Assembly (NCBI RefSeq): GCF_000723885.1
Contig: NZ_CCDG010000007.1
Span: 1-64,000, forward strand
Length of the DNA stretch: 64,000 nucleotides
Source: Paenibacillus camerounensis
GTDB taxonomy: Bacteria > Bacillota > Bacilli > Paenibacillales > Paenibacillaceae
Direction of reading: 5' to 3'
The position numbers and the translations under genes are program-made. The notes beneath the pieces were generated by a model. That model worked only from the letters and a program-made list of their open reading frames with translations, had not been told where the DNA came from and searched no databases. Shown piece after piece: positions 44,701-54,271 of this stretch (within the stretch, counting starts at the first letter, position 1; the number at the start of each line of letters is the position of its first letter).

Positions 44701-45162
44701 GTGCAACCGGTGATTTTCAGTGAACAATTAAAACGCGAACGGGAAAAGCTGGGCTGGTCCCAGGCAGAGCTTGCTGAAAAGCTGCATGTTAGCCGCCAGT
44801 CCGTATCCAAGTGGGAGACAGGCAAAAACTATCCGAGTATCGAGGTCATTATAGATCTGAGCGATCTGTTCGGTATTACGATAGATGAGCTGTTGAGGGG
44901 GGATGACGGGTTGAAGGAGAAGGTTATCCAGGACAGCAGGCAGCTGGCGTACCCGAAGTGGAAGGCGCTGTTTGACAGTGTGTTTTTGCTGGGGGGATTT
45001 CTGCTGGTTGTCAAAATCGTGATTATTGGGCTGAACCATTTCACAAATGCTGACATTCAGATTCTTGAGGGTCTGCCAAAGGCGGTTACCAACTTTTTGC
45101 CGCTGGTTCTGATGGTAGGCGGCGGAGTCGGGAGCGATCAGCTGAAGGACAAGTATATTTGA
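44701..45162 (+). CDS. XRE-family regulator with membrane tail
   Basis: 153 aa. The N-terminal Cro/CI-type HTH (LGWSQAELAEKLHVSRQSVSKWETGKNYPSIEVI) and the short IDELLRGDD linker are typical of small bacillary repressors. Two C-terminal hydrophobic segments (about 100-117, 133-145) suggest membrane attachment. GTG 44701 follows AGGAGAGGGC; GTG 44710 is an alternative start. Target unknown. Confidence 0.85.
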   Translation: MQPVIFSEQLKREREKLGWSQAELAEKLHVSRQSVSKWETGKNYPSIEVIIDLSDLFGITIDELLRGDDGLKEKVIQDSRQLAYPKWKALFDSVFLLGGFLLVVKIVIIGLNHFTNADIQILEGLPKAVTNFLPLVLMVGGGVGSDQLKDKYI

Positions 45163-45184
45163 AGCAGGTTTTATCTAAAAAAGA

Positions 45185-45227
45185 GGGCAGCCTGTCAAGC
45201 CGTTTCCGGCCTGCGGGGCTGCCCTTT
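45185..45227. terminator. terminator
   Basis: GGGCAGCC pairs perfectly with GGCTGCCC across a 24-nt loop, flanked by A- and T-runs, between convergent genes. Confidence 0.75.
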
Positions 45228-45247
45228 GTCTATGCGCCTGATGCGCT

Positions 45248-46279
45248 TTATTTATCCAAAGCTTCAAGTACCGCTTCTACACCGTAAGTATTGGCCAGCG
45301 GGCCGTAACCCATGGCGAGAGCGCCGTTAACCGCGTAGGTCTGTCCGCTCTCTACGGCTTTCAGCTTCTTCCAGACCTCCGTCTGCTCCCATTCATCCGT
45401 AATGGAGGCTGTTTCCGGGCTGTCGTAGTTGAAGTAGCCGAGAATCAGATGATCGGGATTGAGTGCAGCCAGCGTCTCCAGCGACATCTCGGCCCCGTCT
45501 GCCATGGCAGGATCATCCGGCGGGGTCAGGCCGATTCCCTGATCATAGTAAGGAGTCAGATATTTGATGCCGCCCAGATAGGCAACGTTGTTGCGCACCT
45601 GCAGGAAGGCTATATTGCCCTCCACGCCGGCCAGCTTCTCTTTGGCCTCCGCCACCTTGGCCTGATAGCCGCTGATGAAATGCTCTGCAGTTTCTTCCTG
45701 GCCCAGGATTTGGCCGAACGCTGTAACAAGGGCAGGCCAGTTGCTCCATACATCGGTTGCTGCTTCATCAATCACAACAGTGGCTGCAATTTTCTCCAGC
45801 TGCTCCGTTACCTCTGCGTTCACGGTGTTGCCCGCGATGATCAGATCCGGCCCGTAAGCCAGCAGCGCCTCCATATTGACGGTGGTGTTCTCGCCGACAA
45901 TCACCAGCTCGCCGATCCGGTCTACATAGGGCTTGTACGTATCCGTTCCGAGCGATGAGGTGTCTTCCGTGAACGGCAGCGCGAGACCGGCAGACGGCAG
46001 ATCGAACAGCAGAAGGGAATCGACGTAACCCCAGTGGACTACAGCAACCCGTTCCGGCTTCGCGTCAATAGTAATGCTTCCGTTAGCCGCTTCTATTGTC
46101 CGCGGGAAGGCCGGGTCTTCGGCAGCAGCAGCTTCCTGCTGTGGCGCAGCCGGTGAAGGGCTGACAGCAGCCCCGCTTGTACCGGAATTGGCATTGCTTG
46201 AGCAGGCGCTCAGCAGCAGAAGCAGGCTGAACATTCCTGCAAGAAGGGCAGACCACGATGTGGCTCGTTGTGCTTTCAT
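45248..46279 (-). CDS. iron-siderophore-binding lipoprotein (second)
   Basis: 343-aa FecB-type lipoprotein: lipobox LSAC, Ser/Pro/Ala linker, then the two-lobe fold with VAVVHWGYVDSLLLFDLPSAG and LLAYGPDLIIAGN. It captures a ferric siderophore but has no permease or ATPase beside it. It could use the importer at 24-27 kb or one elsewhere. A Fur-like box lies 21 bp upstream, and an AraC regulator is encoded upstream on the same strand, as in the Btr/FeuA arrangement of B. subtilis. Confidence 0.88.
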   Translation of the reverse strand: MKAQRATSWSALLAGMFSLLLLLSACSSNANSGTSGAAVSPSPAAPQQEAAAAEDPAFPRTIEAANGSITIDAKPERVAVVHWGYVDSLLLFDLPSAGLALPFTEDTSSLGTDTYKPYVDRIGELVIVGENTTVNMEALLAYGPDLIIAGNTVNAEVTEQLEKIAATVVIDEAATDVWSNWPALVTAFGQILGQEETAEHFISGYQAKVAEAKEKLAGVEGNIAFLQVRNNVAYLGGIKYLTPYYDQGIGLTPPDDPAMADGAEMSLETLAALNPDHLILGYFNYDSPETASITDEWEQTEVWKKLKAVESGQTYAVNGALAMGYGPLANTYGVEAVLEALDK

Positions 46280-46300
46280 AGGTTAGATGGCTCCTCTATT

Positions 46301-46319
46301 GAAAATGATTATCAATTGC
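46301..46319. promoter_or_regulatory. Fur box
   Basis: GAAAATGATTATCAATTGC matches 15 of 19 bases of the Fur consensus, just upstream of the second siderophore-binding protein. Confidence 0.7.
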
Positions 46320-46392
46320 ATTTCCAATAGTACCACCATCCTGCGCAAATGAGAATGAAGAGATTCCTGATCGAATGATGGACAATTTCGCC

Positions 46393-47223
46393 TCAGCCTT
46401 CCTTGCTGTCAAAGTCGACCTGGCTGGGCGCGATCCCTTTATATTTTTTGAACAGCCGGCTGAAATAGTAAGGGTCGGAGTAGCCGATGCTCTTGGCGAC
46501 CGCAGCTACGGAGAACTGCTTGGTCAGCAGCCATTCATGCGCTTTGTTCATCCGGTAGTGAATCAGATAGTCAATCGGCCCGGTGCCTGTATACTTGGTG
46601 AATAAATAGGAGAAGTATTTGGGCTTCAGCTGATAGAGCCCGGCAAGCTTGGACAGCGTCAGCGGCTCCGTGTAATGGGTCTGAATATACTTCATCGCGT
46701 CCTCAATCAGGAGATAGCTGTCCTTATTCTGGTGATGGCGCTCGGCTTGCAGAGCCCGCGTAATCAGCTGGTAGAACAGTGACCGCTGATTCAGCCGTCC
46801 GAGCACATCAGGGGCAGAGGCTGAATCCAGCAGCTGCTCCATCAGAGGCAGCAGCTCCGGGTTCAGCGCAGCTTCCAGACGGGAAATATCCTCCTTGCGG
46901 CGTTGTCCCTCTGCACCAGCCGGTTCATCAGGCAGGAAATGGGCCAGGAAATACTGAAAGCCATCTGTACCCGTAGTGATTTCGAGATGCCTGTGTGCAC
47001 CTCCAATCAGAATATGGCCGGGCTTCAGCTGGTAATGCTCCCCGCCATCGAAGGCAAACAGGGCTTCTCCCTTAAGCGCAATGATCACCGCACATTTTGT
47101 AGTCGGCTTGTGGACATGCCCGCCATAAATCCGGCTGCCCTCCAGCCAGGTCTGATACACACCGTACAGCTGGACGGGCGTAGCAGTAAAATATTGGGCA
47201 AGCTCTTCATAGGTCCGCGGCAT
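46393..47223 (-). CDS. AraC-family regulator with cupin-like sensor, probable siderophore regulator
   Basis: 276 aa. N-terminal AraC_binding/cupin-like domain (residues 1-130), then a C-terminal double HTH (SKLAGLYQLKPKYFSYLFTKY, SVAAVAKSIGYSDPYYFSRLFKKY). Located 113 bp upstream of a Fur-boxed siderophore-binding gene. B. subtilis Btr is an AraC protein that activates a siderophore importer when it binds the siderophore; by position this may do the same. Confidence 0.83.
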   Translation of the reverse strand: MPRTYEELAQYFTATPVQLYGVYQTWLEGSRIYGGHVHKPTTKCAVIIALKGEALFAFDGGEHYQLKPGHILIGGAHRHLEITTGTDGFQYFLAHFLPDEPAGAEGQRRKEDISRLEAALNPELLPLMEQLLDSASAPDVLGRLNQRSLFYQLITRALQAERHHQNKDSYLLIEDAMKYIQTHYTEPLTLSKLAGLYQLKPKYFSYLFTKYTGTGPIDYLIHYRMNKAHEWLLTKQFSVAAVAKSIGYSDPYYFSRLFKKYKGIAPSQVDFDSKEG

Positions 47224-47282
47224 TTATGCAACCTCCCTCCATATAAAATACTTATCAGACTTAGCAGGGAGCTATCGTAACT

Positions 47283-48074
47283 TTAGGCGTTAGGTGTGAA
47301 TATGCTGTTCTTGTATTGCATCAGCGGCGCCAGCCAGACCATGCCGGTTCCGCGGTAGACGTTGACCAGGCCTTCGCCGGAGACGGCGGAGCCAAGCTTG
47401 GTTTTGCCGGATTTCTCGACCGTGAAGTCCAGGCTACTCGACCACATCAGCGCGAAATTTCCGTCCACTTTCAGTACATCATTGTTAAGCTCTACCACAA
47501 CGGCTTCTTCGGAAGGAATCGGTGCTTCGAGCGCGAGAATTCCTTTGCCGCGGGCGCTTAAGTTGAACAGGCCTTCTCCGCCGAGTGCGGCAGAGGACAG
47601 GTTTTTGCGGGCAGAAACAGACAGCTCCAGTGAGCTCTCACAGGCCAGGAACATGCCGTCATCCATAACAATATGATCGTTGTCGACATCAATCAGCCAT
47701 AGATATTTGTAAGTGGTCTCCAGCAGAATTGTCCCGGTTCCTTTGTACTGCGGCCTGATGGCTGTAGTTCCGGTTACCGCACTGGACATGATATTACGCA
47801 TCAGCCCGCCGACACCCTTAACACCTGAGGTCATTTCAATGTTACCGACCATATACTGCATAGCGCCTGCGCTAAGCACAACCTCGCTGTTATTCAGCTC
47901 AATCATCAGCTGCTTGTTGCGCATATTACTTCTGCTCATGAAGTAGTTTAATTGCGCCTCCATCATGGTGGTGCTGCTCAGATCCTCTTTATATTCAATT
48001 ACTGTGAATCCGCCAAGCTGTTCCTTGATAATAACGTTGCTGTTATCTTTGAGATTATTAATGGTAAAAGCCAT
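47283..48074 (-). CDS. AIM24-family protein
   Basis: 263-aa all-beta protein of the AIM24/TIGR00266-type family: internal repeats of a GEGLFNLSARGKGILAL / GEGLVNVYRGTGMVWLA strand-turn, no signal peptide. Family members form double-psi-type beta folds with poorly known roles (mitochondrial biogenesis in yeast, unclear in bacteria). GGAGGAAG precedes the ATG. Single gene, divergent from the TPR-SMI1 gene. Confidence 0.88.
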   Translation of the reverse strand: MAFTINNLKDNSNVIIKEQLGGFTVIEYKEDLSSTTMMEAQLNYFMSRSNMRNKQLMIELNNSEVVLSAGAMQYMVGNIEMTSGVKGVGGLMRNIMSSAVTGTTAIRPQYKGTGTILLETTYKYLWLIDVDNDHIVMDDGMFLACESSLELSVSARKNLSSAALGGEGLFNLSARGKGILALEAPIPSEEAVVVELNNDVLKVDGNFALMWSSSLDFTVEKSGKTKLGSAVSGEGLVNVYRGTGMVWLAPLMQYKNSIFTPNA

Positions 48075-48262
48075 AGTGAGTTCTTCCTCCCGTCATGTTA
48101 ACAGTGTAGGTAGTGCGTATTGCCAAATCTCCGTTCAAGGCCTATCTATTCGACAAAAAAGCCCATTATCCTTTCGGCGGGGCAGCCTCCCGTTTTCATT
48201 CACTGCCCTCTCTCTGGTAAAATAAGAGAATCCTATATTTACAGAGAGGAAGTCCGCAGACT

Positions 48263-50137
48263 ATGAATATGAATCTAACCTCACAATTGGCACAGTGGCA
48301 TGAGAATGACGAGCATCAGAGGATTGTGGATGTGATACTGGAAATTCCCGCTTCAGAACGTGATTACGGGATGATTAGCAGCCTAGGCAGGGCATACAAC
48401 AACCTGGACTTGTATGAGGAAGGTCTGGAGCAGTTTCATTTGATAGCGGAAGAAGGGCAGAAGGACCCGCTATGGCATTTCCGTACCGGGTACTCCTATT
48501 ATTATCTGGACCGACACGAGGAGGCTGTGCAGGCCTTCCGTGCTGCGCTTGCCCTTAATCCGGGCGATGAGCATTCGGCGATGCTGCTGGACTGGAGCCG
48601 GAGGAAGCTGGAGCAGGAGCGGATAATTGCGGCTAACCGCGAGCAGAGCAGGACACAGGAGCGTACAGGGATACCTTTTGAAGGAATGGACCTTAAGGCT
48701 TTCTGGGATGACAGCAATTATGCCTTGGAGTCCTATGTCAGCGATCCGCCGGATGATGAATTGATTGCATCTGTTGAGCAGGAGCTTGGCTACAAGCTGC
48801 CCGCTTCTTATATTACGCTGATGAAGCAGCATAACGGCGGTGTTCCGCACAACACCTGCTTCCCTACAAAGGTGCCGACCTCCTGGGCGGATGATCATGC
48901 CGCGATTACAGGAATCATGGGAATCGGGCGGGATAAATCCTATTCGCTGTGCGGCGATCTCGGCAGCCCGTTCATGATTGAGGAATGGGGCTACCCTGAT
49001 ATCGGAGTGGTCATCTGCGACTGTCCGTCAGCCGGTCATGATGTAATCATGCTGGATTACCGGCACTGCGGCAAGGATGGAGAGCCTGAGGTAATCCATG
49101 TGGATCAGGAGGCAGATTATGAAATTACGTACCTGGCACCGGATTTTGAGACCTTTATCCGCGGCCTTGTGCATGAGGACTTATATGATACCTCAGCAGA
49201 GGACAGGGAGGAGGATTTGCGCAAGGTGCAGGAGGGCGAATTCTCGCCTCTGCTCGCTGAGCTGTGCAGCCGGATGCCTGAAGCAGAGCAGCTGGAGGAT
49301 CAGATCAGGGCTGTATGCCGCCGTGTTGTCCGCGAGAAAGGCTATTTCTCGTTCCATGCCGATGAGCTGTCTCTGCTGATGTACGATGTACAGTTCGCGC
49401 TGTATACGAGTGCTTATCCGCAGCCAAGCCGGGAGGAATATCTTGAAGCGTATCCCAAGATGATCGCTTTCGGCGGAGCTTTTGGACAGGGCGGCTACGC
49501 TCCCGGCTTCATCACCGACTGGCTGGACCGGCGGATCAGGGAGGGGCAGATTGTGAAGTCCCACGGGAAGCTGGCTTTTACAGCCGAGGCGTCTGGCCGT
49601 GCACTGCAGGAGCTGGAGGCTGCGTCTCTCGTAGCGGATGAATCCGAAGAGACTGTGAAGGTGACAGAAGCAGGTGAAGCAGCGGTGGCAGCTGGGACTG
49701 GGGATAGCAGAGGGACAGCAGAGATAGCCGCTGATACTAAGGCTGGGTTGGCAAAGGTGGGAGCTGAGACTGAGGCAGGGACTGCAAGGCCTGCAGTAAC
49801 GGAAGCAGCGGTGGCTCCGTTTAAGCTGGTTGAGCAGGCTAACGGCGGAATGTCCGTCATTCTGGTTGTCGGGAGCTACAAGCATGAGCTGTTTGCTGCA
49901 CGGGCAGATGAGGGCTTCGAGGGTAACGGGTACGATTGGGCTTCGCTTGCGTCAGTATTTCTTGAAGAGCGGATGCCGCAGCTGCTGGAGCTTGTGCATT
50001 TTGACCCGGAAGCCGATATGTTCTGTGCCTATTCCTCTGACCGGGCGGCGCTGCAAGACTTCATTCTCGGCTTCAAGCAGGCCTGTGAGAATGAGCAGCT
50101 GATCCATGATCTTTTCTCACGGGCAGAGCTGGATTAA
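48263..50137 (+). CDS. TPR - SMI1/KNR4 - Imm51 composite protein
   Basis: 624-aa cytosolic protein. TPR-like helices (residues 10-110), then an SMI1/KNR4 domain (about 160-300) with LPASYITLMKQHNGG and the late VICDCPSAGHDVIMLDY. A helical domain follows (350-450), then a low-complexity Ala/Glu/Thr linker (460-525) and a C-terminal domain resembling Imm51, with FEGNGYDWASLASVFLEE, FDPEADMFCAYSSD and a final helix. SMI1 and Imm51 are both immunity families for polymorphic toxins; no toxin gene is adjacent. ATG 48263 or 48269. Confidence 0.75.
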   Translation: MNMNLTSQLAQWHENDEHQRIVDVILEIPASERDYGMISSLGRAYNNLDLYEEGLEQFHLIAEEGQKDPLWHFRTGYSYYYLDRHEEAVQAFRAALALNPGDEHSAMLLDWSRRKLEQERIIAANREQSRTQERTGIPFEGMDLKAFWDDSNYALESYVSDPPDDELIASVEQELGYKLPASYITLMKQHNGGVPHNTCFPTKVPTSWADDHAAITGIMGIGRDKSYSLCGDLGSPFMIEEWGYPDIGVVICDCPSAGHDVIMLDYRHCGKDGEPEVIHVDQEADYEITYLAPDFETFIRGLVHEDLYDTSAEDREEDLRKVQEGEFSPLLAELCSRMPEAEQLEDQIRAVCRRVVREKGYFSFHADELSLLMYDVQFALYTSAYPQPSREEYLEAYPKMIAFGGAFGQGGYAPGFITDWLDRRIREGQIVKSHGKLAFTAEASGRALQELEAASLVADESEETVKVTEAGEAAVAAGTGDSRGTAEIAADTKAGLAKVGAETEAGTARPAVTEAAVAPFKLVEQANGGMSVILVVGSYKHELFAARADEGFEGNGYDWASLASVFLEERMPQLLELVHFDPEADMFCAYSSDRAALQDFILGFKQACENEQLIHDLFSRAELD

Positions 50138-50198
50138 AGGATGTCCAAATTCCCTTCATTTCACGTGAACTTTTGATTTTTTATTTCCTTCAAATTGT

Positions 50199-50292
50199 AT
50201 ATAATTATCTGATAACAGCTAATTAACATTTTAATAGTATTCCTTAGGAGAGCCTGGCCTCAAGCAGCTTGTACAGCGGCCCGGCTCTTTTG
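50199..50292 (+). promoter_or_regulatory. mqo leader: -10 element and attenuator-like hairpin
   Basis: A perfect TATAAT -10 (near 50199-50204) lies about 120 bp before mqo. Inside the resulting leader GAGCC-GGCC (50250-50259) pairs with GGCC-GGCTC (50278-50287), followed by TTTT. It looks like a terminator upstream of the gene, so transcription may be attenuated. Confidence 0.5.
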
Positions 50293-50322
50293 GCAAATTC
50301 AAAGAGATAAGGAAGGTTTTTT

Positions 50323-51834
50323 ATGAGCAGCGTACACAAAAAAACAGACGTTATCTTGATTGGTGCAGGAGTCATGAGTGCGACTTTGGGAGCCCTGCTG
50401 AAAGAGCTGGCGCCGGACTGGAACATTAAAGTGTTTGAGAAGCTTGCAGGCGCGGGTGAAGAGAGCTCCAACGAGTGGAATAATGCCGGTACCGGACATG
50501 CGGCGCTGTGCGAGCTGAATTATACGTCGGAGAAGCCGGACGGATCAGTCGATATCAGCAAGGCTGTCAAAATCAATGAGCAGTTTCAGCTGTCCCGGCA
50601 GTTCTGGTCCTATCTTGTCCGGAATCAGCTGATCCGCCGCCCGCAGGATTTCATTATGCCGATTCCCCATATGAGCTGGGTTGAGGGAGAGAAGAATGTA
50701 GCTTTTCTGAATAAGCGATTTAAAGCGCTCTCACAGAATCCGCTGTTCCAGGGCATGGAGTTCTCAGATGATCCCAAGAAGCTGAAGGAATGGCTTCCGC
50801 TGATGATGGAGGGCCGCAGCTCCAGTGAGCCGGTTGCCGCAACCCGGATTACTTCAGGTACGGATGTTAACTTCGGTTCGCTGACCCGGCTGCTGTTCGA
50901 TCATCTGCAGAGCCGCAAGGTCGAGGTTCATTACAGGCATGCGATAAAAGACATCCGGCGCGCAGCAGACGGTGATTGGCGAGTTCGGGTGCATAATCTG
51001 AACAGCCGACAGATGGAATCACACGCTGCCAAATTCGTGTTTATCGGGGCGGGCGGCGGCAGTCTGGCACTGCTGCAGAAGACAGGGATTCCCGAGTCAA
51101 GGCATATCGGCGGCTTCCCGGTAAGCGGGCTGTTCATGGTCTGCGATAACCCCGAGATTGTCGAGCGGCATCATGCCAAGGTATACGGCAAAGCTAAGCT
51201 TGGTGCCCCGCCGATGTCGGTTCCGCATCTGGATACCCGTTATATCAACAATAAAAAGGCGCTGCTGTTCGGGCCGTTTGCCGGCTTCTCGCCGAAGTTT
51301 CTCAAAACCGGCTCCAACCTCGACCTGATCGGCTCGGTGAAGCCGAACAATCTGTTCACGATGCTGGCCGCGGGTGCCAAGGAAATGGCTCTGACCAAAT
51401 ATCTGATCCAGCAGCTGATGCTCTCGAACGAGCAGCGGATGAATGAGCTGCGAGAGTTCATTCCGAACGCCAAAACCGCTGACTGGAAGATCGTCGTAGC
51501 CGGCCAGCGTGTTCAGGTCATTAAGGATACGCCGGATGGCAGAGGCACGCTCCAGTTCGGGACCGAGGTGGTCAGCGCCTCCGACGGCTCGGTAGCCGCC
51601 CTGCTTGGTGCGTCTCCAGGTGCATCTACGGCTGTGCATGTCATGCTGGAGGTGCTGGAGAAGTGCTTCCCGCAGCACTTCAAGGCCTGGGAGCCGAAGA
51701 TTAAGGAGATGATTCCTTCTTACGGCGCACCGCTGGCTTCCCGGCCGGAGCTGCTGAAGGAGGTTCTGGCGTCGGACACCAAGACGCTGGGGCTAAGTGA
51801 AGAAAAGCCGCAGAAGCAGGCTAACATCCGTTAA
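50323..51834 (+). CDS. mqo: malate:quinone oxidoreductase
   Basis: 503-aa FAD enzyme of the membrane surface that oxidises malate to oxaloacetate and passes electrons to quinone, bypassing malate dehydrogenase. FAD motif [12 protein letters not shown] (residues 12-23), then EKL...[22 protein letters not shown], a signature of Mqo, and [25 protein letters not shown] and GASPGASTA later. AAGGAAGG precedes the ATG. Confidence 0.96.
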   Translation: MSSVHKKTDVILIGAGVMSATLGALLKELAPDWNIKVFEKLAGAGEESSNEWNNAGTGHAALCELNYTSEKPDGSVDISKAVKINEQFQLSRQFWSYLVRNQLIRRPQDFIMPIPHMSWVEGEKNVAFLNKRFKALSQNPLFQGMEFSDDPKKLKEWLPLMMEGRSSSEPVAATRITSGTDVNFGSLTRLLFDHLQSRKVEVHYRHAIKDIRRAADGDWRVRVHNLNSRQMESHAAKFVFIGAGGGSLALLQKTGIPESRHIGGFPVSGLFMVCDNPEIVERHHAKVYGKAKLGAPPMSVPHLDTRYINNKKALLFGPFAGFSPKFLKTGSNLDLIGSVKPNNLFTMLAAGAKEMALTKYLIQQLMLSNEQRMNELREFIPNAKTADWKIVVAGQRVQVIKDTPDGRGTLQFGTEVVSASDGSVAALLGASPGASTAVHVMLEVLEKCFPQHFKAWEPKIKEMIPSYGAPLASRPELLKEVLASDTKTLGLSEEKPQKQANIR

Positions 51835-51842
51835 TACATTAG

Positions 51843-51876
51843 AAGGCAGGTCCCCGTCCGGCGGGGGTCTGCCTTT
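51843..51876 (+). terminator. mqo terminator
   Basis: AAGGCAG pairs with CTGCCTT and CCCC with GGGG, followed by TT. Nine bases after the stop. Confidence 0.8.
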
Positions 51877-51970
51877 GTTGCATGATAGGGGGAAAGGTGA
51901 TAAAGGTGATGCAGGATGCAGGAAATTCGGGAAATGACAGGGAAAGTCCGGGGATGTTCGGGATAGCGCG

Positions 51971-52216
51971 GGGAGTCGGGGAGTCTAGGGAGTCCGGGAA
52001 GTCTGGGGAGTCTAGGGAGTCTGGGAAGTCTAGGGAGTCTAGGGGGTCTAGGGAGTCTGGGAAGTCTGGGGAGTCTAGGGAGTCTGGGAAGGCTTGGGAG
52101 AAGTCTGGGGAGTCTAGGGAGTCTGGGAAGTCTGGGGAGTCTGGGGAGTCTGGGGAGTCTAGGGAGTTTAGGGAGTCTAGGGAGTCTAGGGAGTCTAGGG
52201 AGTCTAGGGAGTCTGG
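51971..52216. repeat. 9-bp tandem repeat (GGGAGTCTA/G, about 27 units)
   Basis: Almost unbroken nonamers GGGAGTCTA, GGGAGTCTG and GGAAGTCTG. Frames stay open only because 9 is a multiple of 3 (Pro-Arg-Leu or Asp-Ser-Leu repeats). No gene. Confidence 0.9.
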
Positions 52217-52255
52217 GATAGTCAGACATCCCCTGGCCGTGGCTGCCCAGAGAAC

Positions 52256-52405
52256 GGACAGAATGAAGAGCAGAGAGGCCTTTGATTTGGGCGGAAGCGG
52301 AAGAATGGGCGGACTGAAGGAATAAATACCTTTGATTCTGGCAGAAGCGGGCAAACGGACAGAATAAAGGGCAAACATGCCTTTGATTTCGGCAGAAGCG
52401 GGCAA
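52256..52405. repeat. degenerate 51-bp repeats (about 3 units)
   Basis: Three CCTTTGATT...GGC-type blocks at 52279, 52329 and 52380, that is 50-51 bp apart. Each is preceded by a purine-rich arm such as AAGGGCAAACATGCC. Period and core match the array at 15405-15798. Confidence 0.65.
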
Positions 52406-52456
52406 CGTCAGAGTCCTAACTCAGCCGGATATGAGACGCAAAGGGAGATTAGGAAA

Positions 52457-52652
52457 TTAGTTTGATTTTGATCACTTAATTCTAGGCTAATCAGGAATTT
52501 ATGAAATTTAGTTGGAAAAACGTCACTTAATCCGGGCGTTTTTCCTCTTTGGAGGTGAAATCAGTGAATTAGATGGACGTTTTCCCACTAATGTCTTCAG
52601 TTCGCGATTCTGGAGGGAATTAGGTGGCGAATTTCCACTTAATCTGATGGGC
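52457..52652. repeat. dispersed ~29-bp TTAGNTGGA-type repeats (4 units)
   Basis: Units near 52457, 52507, 52568 and 52619, such as TTTAGTTGGAAAAACGTCAC plus TTAATCCGGG. Same family as 29971-30165, roughly 50-60 bp apart. Confidence 0.6.
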
Positions 52653-52659
52653 GTGAGCG

Positions 52660-53060
52660 CTGCGAGTGCCTGCGAGTGACTGCAAGTAACTGCGAGTAAC
52701 TGCGAGTGACTGCAAGTATCTGTAAGTGACAGCGAGTAACTGTGAGTGACAGCGAGTAACTGCAAGTGACTGCGAGTAACTGCGAGTGCTGCAAGTGCCT
52801 GCGAGTGTCTGTAAGTGACAGCGAGTAACCGCAAGTGACTGCAAGTGACTGCGAGTGACTGCGAGTGACTGCGAGTGACTGCGATTGCCTGCGAGTACCT
52901 GCAAGTGCCTGCGAGTAACTGCGAGTGACTGCGAGTGTCTGCGAGTGACAGCGATTGCCTGCGAGTACCTGCGAGTGCCTGCAAGTAACTGTGAGTGACT
53001 GCAAGTAACTGCGAGTGACTGCGAGTGACTGCAAGTAACTGCGAGTGCCTGCGAGCAACT
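52660..53060. repeat. 10-bp tandem repeat (ACTGCGAGTG type, about 40 units)
   Basis: Decamers alternating CTGCGAGTGA, CTGCAAGTAA and CTGTGAGTGA. All three minus-strand frames stay open through much of it, giving spurious Leu-Ala-Val-Thr-Arg-Ser-His-rich frames. No spacer structure, so not CRISPR. Confidence 0.9.
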
Positions 53061-53149
53061 AAGCTGACTACCCGTACCTGCGGTTAAATTAACAATGTGC
53101 GGTTCATCCAGACACCTCCACTCACCTCCAGGCATCTGCAAGAAGCGCG

Positions 53150-54193
53150 CTAATGCGTCTCCCGCAGCCTGCTTCTGTATACTGCGGGGGTAAGATGCTC
53201 AAACTTCTTAAAGGTCTTGATGAAGTAGCCGGCATCGCAGAAGCCCAGCACATCGCTGATCAGGTTGACGGGCTGTTCCGTTGCCACAAGAAGCTGCTTG
53301 GCCCATTCGATCTTCAGGCGCGGAGCGAAGGTGGAGAAGTTCTCACCGGTCTCTCTGGTAAAAATCCGGCTGAAATAGCTGGGGCTGATGTGGCATTGTC
53401 TGGCCAGTTCAGCCAGGGTGAAGTTCTTGTTCTTATGCTGGTAGAGATAATCAAAGGCAGGCTGCAGCAGCGGGTTCGCCGCGCGGTACTGCATTACGCT
53501 CAGCTCTTTGATGGAATGCTCGACCAGCGCGCTAGAAAGCTCGTTTTGAATCGCCTGGAGGCTGCCGACAGCCGGCACGGGAGAGGCAGCATATTCAGCA
53601 TCGGGGCCTTGCGGCGCTTCGGAGAGCAGTGTTTTTTTGTACAGCTGGATGGTGGCATTCTTGGTGATCGCTTCTTCAACAATATAGTTGCACAGATCAT
53701 ACAGCATGCCGGCAATGGTTGAAACCTCATCATAGGACAGCGTCGGCAGTGAGGCATATTCCGCTTCAAGGGCCTGGAATTTAAGCTCGGTAGCGTCGCT
53801 TGGCGGCCGGGAGACGAGCTGCTCCAGCTGCTGCTGGTCGGAGTCGCGGAGCCGGATCTGTCCGGCCATAACCGCGCCTATGTATTGATTGTCTATAATG
53901 ATCGGAATCGCAATATCAATAATATTAAAGTGGCATTTGTAGATATAGGGCGCATTTAGACGGACGGCTTCAAGGCCGCCCCGGGCATCACATTTCTGGC
54001 AGAACGGGGACAGCATGTCATCCTTCCTTACGCCCTGGCAGAAGGGTTGACAGTGGCTGTGCTTGCTGACGGGAACCCCTTTGTAATTGACGGTGATGAT
54101 CGCCATCTTGGTAACCCGTGCGAGTGAGTCCTGAAGCGCATCCCATTTCTCGAGGTCAATAATGTTCTCCAGCTTGAACAGCGGATTGCTCAT
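53150..54193 (-). CDS. PocR-domain AraC-family regulator
   Basis: 347 aa. N-terminal PocR ligand-sensing domain (residues 8-175) with the Cys pattern HCQPFCQGVRKDDMLSPFCQKCDARGG and IPIIIDNQYIGAVMAGQI; C-terminal AraC double HTH (LAELARQCHISPSYFSRIFTRE, LGFCDAGYFIKTFKKFEHLTP). PocR domains are known to sense small diols/glycerol-like molecules in propanediol and glycerol regulators. It is divergent from gldA-dhaKL, so it probably activates them on glycerol or dihydroxyacetone. Confidence 0.92.
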   Translation of the reverse strand: MSNPLFKLENIIDLEKWDALQDSLARVTKMAIITVNYKGVPVSKHSHCQPFCQGVRKDDMLSPFCQKCDARGGLEAVRLNAPYIYKCHFNIIDIAIPIIIDNQYIGAVMAGQIRLRDSDQQQLEQLVSRPPSDATELKFQALEAEYASLPTLSYDEVSTIAGMLYDLCNYIVEEAITKNATIQLYKKTLLSEAPQGPDAEYAASPVPAVGSLQAIQNELSSALVEHSIKELSVMQYRAANPLLQPAFDYLYQHKNKNFTLAELARQCHISPSYFSRIFTRETGENFSTFAPRLKIEWAKQLLVATEQPVNLISDVLGFCDAGYFIKTFKKFEHLTPAVYRSRLRETH

Positions 54194-54271
54194 GGGTGTA
54201 AGATCCTCCTATCCGGGCAATAAAGTGCAAGATAATACTATTCAATAAGTATACAACAAGAAAACACAATC

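Noticed and set aside
52660..53060. Possible CRISPR array
   Set aside because: Decamers are contiguous with no unique spacers and no cas genes nearby; the same applies to the 9-bp and 51-bp arrays.
52620..53141. Repetitive frames through the 10-bp array (Leu-Ala-Val-Thr-Arg-Ser-His-rich)
   Set aside because: Several frames of the same strand are open at once, as expected for a 10-bp tandem repeat; no start signal or domain.
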